Positions 14,580 to 17,505 of a DNA stretch of 17,505 nucleotides are shown here, piece after piece (the stretch's first letter is position 1; every line of letters starts with the position of its first letter). The notes beneath the pieces are model-generated. The model made no database searches. It saw only the letters and a program-made list of their open reading frames with translations, and was not told the origin of the DNA. This DNA is from Anaerolineae bacterium (GTDB taxonomy: Bacteria; Chloroflexota; Anaerolineae; B4-G1; SLSP01), in NCBI GenBank assembly GCA_018055515.1, contig JAGPHL010000036.1:1-17505 (forward strand), given 5' to 3'. A program made the translations under genes and the position numbers.

Positions 14580-15011
14580 TCAGCCTTCGATCACAATACC
14601 CATACTGCGGGCCGTGCCCGCGACCATTTTCTCCGCCGCTTCCAGATCATTGGCGTTCAGATCCTGCAACTTCTGTTCGGCGATCTCACGCAGTTGTTTT
14701 CTGGTGATACTGCCGACCTTGGCGCGATTGGGCTCAGCAGACCCACGCGGGACGCCGGCGGCCTTGCGCAACAATTCAGGAGTGGGGGGAGATTTCAACA
14801 CGAAAGAGAACGATCCATCTTTGTAGATCGTGATTTCGGCCGGCACCACGGTGCCCACCATGCTCGCAGTGCGCGCATTGTATTCCTTGACGAAGGCCAT
14901 CAAGTTGACACCATGCGGCGCCAATATCGGGCCAACGGGGGGCGCGGGATTGGCTTTACCGGCCTGAATTTGCAGCCTCACCACTGCTTTGACTTGCTTT
15001 TTCTTTGCCAT
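14580..15011 (-). CDS. rplK: Large ribosomal subunit protein uL11
   Basis: 143 residues, normal length. MAKKKQVKAVVRLQIQAGKANPAPPVGP is the proline-rich N-domain that contacts the GTPase-associated centre; the C-domain has KTP-like SPPTPELLRKAAG and ends with ARSMGIVIEG. The usual GPALGQHGVN reads GPILAPHGVN here, a change in the loop near the thiostrepton site. GGGAG lies upstream of the ATG. The 54-nt gap to nusG contains a sequence complementary to the L10 leader. Confidence 0.97.
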   Translation of the reverse strand: MAKKKQVKAVVRLQIQAGKANPAPPVGPILAPHGVNLMAFVKEYNARTASMVGTVVPAEITIYKDGSFSFVLKSPPTPELLRKAAGVPRGSAEPNRAKVGSITRKQLREIAEQKLQDLNANDLEAAEKMVAGTARSMGIVIEG

Positions 15012-15065
15012 CTATCTAACTCCCTACATCTCTGGGGGACTAATCCCAGGCGCTTAATGAGACCT
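15012..15065 (-). promoter_or_regulatory. rplK leader with hairpin and L10-leader-complementary site
   Basis: The nusG-rplK gap on the minus strand reads CATTAAGCGCCTGGG (15059-15045), then a possible CTGGG/CCCAG hairpin (15049-15045 with 15036-15032), then the rplK ribosome-binding site. In E. coli L1 represses rplKA from the leader at this place, so an L1 site is plausible. The 15-nt segment is the exact complement of 13715-13729 in the L10 leader. Confidence 0.35.
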
Positions 15066-15953
15066 CTAAACCTTTTCCACCTGCAGGAAATCTAACTCCA
15101 CCGGCGTCTCGCGACCAAAGAAAGAGACCAGCACGCGCACTTTAGCACGCTCCTCGTCAATATCGTCCACGACGCCGATAAAATCCGCAAACGGGCCCTC
15201 GATGATGCGCACTTTCTGCCCTGATTTGAAAGTCGCCCGCACCTGCGGGGCGGCAGCTTCCATGCGCCGCAGGATGTTCTGCACCTGCTCGGAGCGCAAC
15301 GGAACGGGGGCATTGCCCATGCCGACAAAGCCGGTCACGCCGGGGGTATTGCGCACCACGTACCAGGAGTCGTCTGTAAGGTGCATCTGCACCATGATGT
15401 AGCCGGGATACAGACAGCGCTCCACAGTGCGGCGCTTCCCCTCCTTGATTTCGATCTCCTCGACCGTCGGCACGACGACCTGGAAGATGAACTCCTGCAT
15501 CCCCATGGAGTCAATACGCTGTTCAAGGTTGGATTTGACCTTCTGCTCGTAGCCGGAGTAGCAATGGATGATGTACCAGGCGCGCTCATCCGTGGCCACT
15601 GCCTGTTCTTCCTCCCGCTCGGCAAAAGGATCGGGGAGCAGCTCGCCGGAGCCGGGAACCGGGGGCAACATCTCCGTCGGCGCGGCCAGCTCGCTTTCGG
15701 GTTCGACCGCTTCCTCCTCGGCCCGCTCGGCCGGCTTCTCCGACGACTCCTCCTCTTCTTCCAGCTCCAACAGCGGCAGCGGCAATTCATCCAGAGTCTT
15801 GACTTCATCAGACTCCAGACCAAAGCGCGCCAGGAGATCATCGGTAGGCAGCGCCACGTCCTCAAAGCCGGCGATAGGCGTAAACAAATCGCCGCTATCG
15901 TCCTTCTCGTCGTTCAGCAGCTGCTCGTCCTCGAACGGATAATCCTCATCCAT
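15066..15953 (-). CDS. nusG: Transcription termination/antitermination factor NusG with long acidic N-terminal extension
   Basis: 295 residues against about 180 for typical NusG. Residues from about 125 hold the NGN domain (AWYIIHCYSGYEQKVKSNLE, then RRTVERCLYPGYIMVQM, then TGFVGMG), and about 245-295 the KOW domain (SGQKVRIIEGPFADFIGVV to LDFLQVEKV). NusG binds the RNA polymerase clamp and couples it to Rho or ribosomal uS10. Residues 1-124 are unlike normal NusG: by my count 43 Asp/Glu against 7 Lys/Arg, with a run LLELEEEEESSE, so probably disordered. ATG 15953 has AGAGG upstream. A shorter start inside (for example Met95) would still leave about 30 extra residues. It follows secE by 38 nt. 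Confidence 0.93.
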   Translation of the reverse strand: MDEDYPFEDEQLLNDEKDDSGDLFTPIAGFEDVALPTDDLLARFGLESDEVKTLDELPLPLLELEEEEESSEKPAERAEEEAVEPESELAAPTEMLPPVPGSGELLPDPFAEREEEQAVATDERAWYIIHCYSGYEQKVKSNLEQRIDSMGMQEFIFQVVVPTVEEIEIKEGKRRTVERCLYPGYIMVQMHLTDDSWYVVRNTPGVTGFVGMGNAPVPLRSEQVQNILRRMEAAAPQVRATFKSGQKVRIIEGPFADFIGVVDDIDEERAKVRVLVSFFGRETPVELDFLQVEKV

Positions 15954-15991
15954 GCGTGTGCCTCTACCAAGCGTTAGCCGACTGGTCCGAC

Positions 15992-16315
15992 TCAGCCCTC
16001 TTCACTGCGGTTGATGAACACCGCCGCGACCACAATCGCTGCCAGCACCACGGCGGTGATGACGTAAGCCCATACGCTTTGCGTGATAATACCGCCCAAC
16101 ATCCGCACGAAAACCAGGTCCAACAGCCCCAGGAAAATGGCCATCCCCAGGGTAAAGGCCAACACGATCCCAGTCAGATTCAGCGTTTCCTCCCGATCGG
16201 GCCAATGCACCTTTTTCAGTTCCGCGCGCGTATCGCGAAGGTATTCCACTACCGGATTGGCCTTCTTCGGCGCCTCTTTCTTTTCCTGTTTCCCCTGTTT
16301 TTCCTGGTCCGTCAT
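15992..16315 (-). CDS. secE: Preprotein translocase subunit SecE with extra C-terminal helix
   Basis: 107 residues. A Lys/Glu-rich N-terminus is followed by the SecE signature PVVEYLRDTRAELKKVHWPD (21-40) and a transmembrane helix (about 47-68). SecE clamps the SecY channel. Minimal bacterial SecE proteins stop soon after this helix; here a second hydrophobic stretch, VWAYVITAVVLAAIVVAAVF (81-100), follows before INRSEEG. ATG 16315 has a strong GGAGGG just upstream; the frame upstream would cross the hairpin at 16343-16378. The tRNA-Trp, secE, nusG order is the standard one. Confidence 0.93.
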   Translation of the reverse strand: MTDQEKQGKQEKKEAPKKANPVVEYLRDTRAELKKVHWPDREETLNLTGIVLAFTLGMAIFLGLLDLVFVRMLGGIITQSVWAYVITAVVLAAIVVAAVFINRSEEG

Positions 16316-16342
16316 GCGTCCCTCCGTACTTTGCCCTGACAT

Positions 16343-16378
16343 TTCAAGACACCGTCCCAGAGGCGACGGTGTCTTGAA
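16343..16378 (-). promoter_or_regulatory. Perfect 14-bp hairpin between tRNA-Trp and secE
   Basis: TTCAAGACACCGTC (16343-16356) and GACGGTGTCTTGAA (16365-16378) pair perfectly around an 8-nt loop. Neither strand has a T-tract after it, so it is unlikely to be an intrinsic terminator. It starts 14 nt after the tRNA 3' end and lies just upstream of the secE ribosome-binding site, where it could guide processing or protect the mRNA end. Confidence 0.65.
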
Positions 16379-16392
16379 GTTCAAAAATCAGG

Positions 16393-16465
16393 CAGGCGAG
16401 GCAGGAATCGAACCCGCAACCTACGGTTTTGGAGACCGTTGCTCTGCCAGTTGAGCTACTCGCCT
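16393..16465 (-). tRNA. tRNA-Trp (CCA anticodon)
   Basis: 73 nt. The acceptor AGGCGAG (from 16465) pairs with CTCGCCT, discriminator G. The anticodon arm ACGGT-CTCCAAA-ACCGT gives anticodon CCA. The T arm contains GGTTCGAATCC. The 3' CCA is not encoded. It sits directly upstream of secE, as in many bacteria. Confidence 0.96.
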
Positions 16466-16474
16466 ACTTCAACC

Positions 16475-16645
16475 TTATTTGGTCTCACGGTGCAGCGTAT
16501 GACGCCGGCAGCGCGGACAGTACTTCTTGATCTCCAAGCGCCCGGGATCGTTACGCCGATTCTTTTGGGTGGTGTAATTCTGCTCCTTGCACTCCGTGCA
16601 GGCCAGCGTGAGCACCATCCGTATTGCCTTCGTCTTCTTTGCCAT
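16475..16645 (-). CDS. rpmG: Large ribosomal subunit protein bL33
   Basis: 56 residues from ATG 16645, chosen because MAKKTKAIRMVLTLACTEC is the natural N-terminus and GAGG lies 9 nt upstream. Four cysteines in two pairs (ACTEC and YCPRC) make this the zinc-binding C+ form, so zinc-dependent paralogue switching is possible, though no Zur site is visible. It stands between tRNA-Thr and tRNA-Trp, where tuf stands in many other bacteria. Confidence 0.96.
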   Translation of the reverse strand: MAKKTKAIRMVLTLACTECKEQNYTTQKNRRNDPGRLEIKKYCPRCRRHTLHRETK

Positions 16646-16691
16646 TGTGCATCGCCTCAAATTGCAATATCGAGAAAGAGCCCTTTCTCTG

Positions 16692-16764
16692 AGCCCATGC
16701 TCGGATTCGAACCGAGGACCCCTTTCTTACCAAGAAAGTGCTCTACCTGCTGAGCTACATGGGC
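16692..16764 (-). tRNA. tRNA-Thr (GGU anticodon)
   Basis: 73 nt. The acceptor GCCCATG (from 16764) pairs with CATGGGC, discriminator U. The anticodon arm CTTTC-TTGGTAA-GAAAG gives GGU. The T arm is TCCTCGG-TTCGAAT-CCGAG. No encoded CCA. Confidence 0.96.
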
Positions 16765-16775
16765 CGGTGTCTGAG

Positions 16776-16858
16776 TGGGCAGAGGCGGATTCGAACCACC
16801 GAAGGCGTCAGCCAGCTGATTTACAGTCAGCCCCCTTTGGCCACTTGGGTATCTGCCC
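16776..16858 (-). tRNA. tRNA-Tyr (GUA anticodon)
   Basis: 83 nt with the long variable arm expected for bacterial tRNA-Tyr. The acceptor GGGCAGA (from 16858) pairs with TCTGCCC, discriminator A. The anticodon arm GCTGA-CTGTAAA-TCAGC gives GUA. No encoded CCA. Confidence 0.96.
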
Positions 16859-16866
16859 GAATTTAA

Positions 16867-16939
16867 AGCCGACGGTGGGAATCGAACCCACGACCCTCCG
16901 CTTACAAGGCGGATGCTCCGCCGATTGAGCTACGTCGGC
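16867..16939 (-). tRNA. tRNA-Thr (UGU anticodon)
   Basis: 73 nt. The acceptor GCCGACG (from 16939) pairs with CGTCGGC, discriminator U. The anticodon arm TCCGC-CTTGTAA-GCGGA gives UGU. It is the first gene of the leftward cluster; its 5' end lies 8 bp from the -10 of the proximal promoter. No encoded CCA. Confidence 0.96.
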
Positions 16940-16947
16940 GCTGCATC

Positions 16948-16975
16948 ATTATAGCACCGCCATCAGCAGGGTCAA
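16948..16975 (-). promoter_or_regulatory. Proximal promoter of the tRNA/secE/ribosomal cluster
   Basis: Minus-strand TTGACC (16975-16970), 16-bp spacer, TATAAT (16953-16948). The start point should be near 16941, leaving only about two nucleotides of 5' leader before tRNA-Thr. Confidence 0.8.
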
Positions 16976-17057
16976 GAATTCGCCCACCTGTCTTGAGTCC
17001 AGTTAAGCTCCGCGCCCTTCGCTCACGTCAGTGCAGGCTCCACCGCTAGCAGGCCAA

Positions 17058-17085
17058 AGTATACACAACTCCAGCGATTTGTCAA
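17058..17085 (-). promoter_or_regulatory. Distal promoter of the tRNA/secE/ribosomal cluster
   Basis: Minus-strand TTGACA (17085-17080), 16-bp spacer, TATACT (17063-17058), a near-perfect promoter about 110 bp upstream of the proximal one. No gene lies between the two, so they appear to be tandem promoters of the same operon, as at many stable-RNA operons. Confidence 0.75.
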
Positions 17086-17279
17086 CCGTTCGCGCTTTAT
17101 TTCCCGCCGGATTTGCTTTGCAGAGCGTGCACCCTGCTCTGAATCTTGACCGCAACGGCGCGAAGCACGCAGAGGAAATTGTCCCCATAAAGGCCTGGTC
17201 CCTGCAGGGAACAAAAACATCGAGGCGCGCGTCTGTAATCCGGGTCACACAAAATCTAAAGCCCAAGGAGGCCAACAAA
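17086..17279. other. Intergenic region before the lipoprotein gene
   Basis: There is no convincing gene or rightward promoter. Two small dyads are visible: CAGAGC/GCTCTG (17121-17126 with 17136-17141) and a perfect 12-bp palindrome TCCCTGCAGGGA (17199-17210), which could be an operator for the rightward gene. A minus-strand open frame crossing this region is judged spurious. Confidence 0.4.
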
Positions 17280-17505
17280 ATGAAAAACCTGTTAATCGCT
17301 GTCGCAGTGCTGATGTTGCTGTCGGGATGCGCCGTCGCCAAAGCCTCGGCGGGGGATTTGAACCGCACGAGCTGGACGTTGGTGCGCCTGAACGGCGCGG
17401 ACCTTATCCCCGAAAGCGTCGTGACGCTGCACTTCGAGGATGGCGCAGTCAGCGGAAACGCCGGCTGCAACACTTACGGCAGCTCCTATACGGTGGAGGA
17501 CGAGC
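17280..17505 (+). CDS. META-domain (HslJ-like) lipoprotein, N-terminal part
   Basis: The open frame from ATG 17280 runs off the window edge, leaving 75 complete codons. AAGGAGG at 17265-17271 lies 8 nt before it. MKNLLIAVAVLMLLSGC is a lipoprotein signal peptide with lipobox LSGC, so C17 would be lipidated and the protein exported and membrane-anchored. The mature part matches the start of a META domain: LNRTSWTLVRLNG, then VTLHFEDGAVSGNAGCNTYGS, the GCN(x)Y/F signature. META proteins such as HslJ are linked to stress and novobiocin resistance in E. coli, but their biochemical role is unclear. It is divergent from the tRNA cluster. Confidence 0.85.
   Translation, partial: MKNLLIAVAVLMLLSGCAVAKASAGDLNRTSWTLVRLNGADLIPESVVTLHFEDGAVSGNAGCNTYGSSYTVEDE

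Noticed and set aside
16343..16378. Intrinsic terminator of the tRNA/rpmG transcript
   Set aside because: No T-tract follows on either strand and secE begins directly after it without its own visible promoter.
17003..17473. 156-codon minus-strand frame near the right end
   Set aside because: It overlaps the META lipoprotein gene and contains a strong leftward promoter; no family features.

Overview
The window is GC-rich bacterial chromosome, most likely from a Chloroflexota lineage (Anaerolineae or a relative). That placement is inferred from protein flavour: the RsmD variant, the Cys-rich small protein, the AlbA/ATPase protein and the divergent Lgt-like protein. There is no rRNA here to confirm it. 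No phage, transposase or CRISPR array is visible. Most of the window is housekeeping sequence with several odd local features.

Left part (1-4790). After the tail of an unidentified gene comes a consensus promoter that drives a compact RNA of about 106 nt, which folds into a three-way junction and ends in its own terminator. Next are two adjacent heptamer repeat arrays, then an ammonium-transporter-like gene lacking the twin pore histidines, and rsmD with an altered catalytic motif. Converging on rsmD is a leftward, translationally coupled pair: a Cys-rich small protein and a membrane-anchored clan GH-A glycosidase. Divergent promoters separate this pair from gyrA.

Middle part (4789-12490). 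gyrA (TTG start), an AlbA_2/ATPase regulator-like gene and a flavin split-barrel protein read rightward. A cluster of TTGGGATAA boxes marks the convergence with a leftward operon of a degenerate Lgt-like membrane protein, a site-2 (M50) protease and a GT4 glycosyltransferase, probably made from a leaderless transcript.

Right part (12495-17505). A leftward translation/transcription cluster runs tRNA-Thr(UGU), tRNA-Tyr, tRNA-Thr(GGU), rpmG, tRNA-Trp, secE, nusG, rplK, rplA, L10 leader, rplJ, rplL, and closes with a terminator instead of continuing into rpoBC. Two good promoters precede it. NusG carries a long acidic N-terminal extension and SecE an extra C-terminal membrane helix. The L10 leader with its attenuator is intact, and 15 nt of it are perfectly complementary to the rplK leader in the same mRNA. 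A rightward META-domain lipoprotein gene runs off the end.

The best candidates for undescribed biology are the self-terminating RNA near the amt-like gene, the rplK-leader/L10-leader complementarity, the acidic NusG, and the Lgt-like/M50/GT operon.
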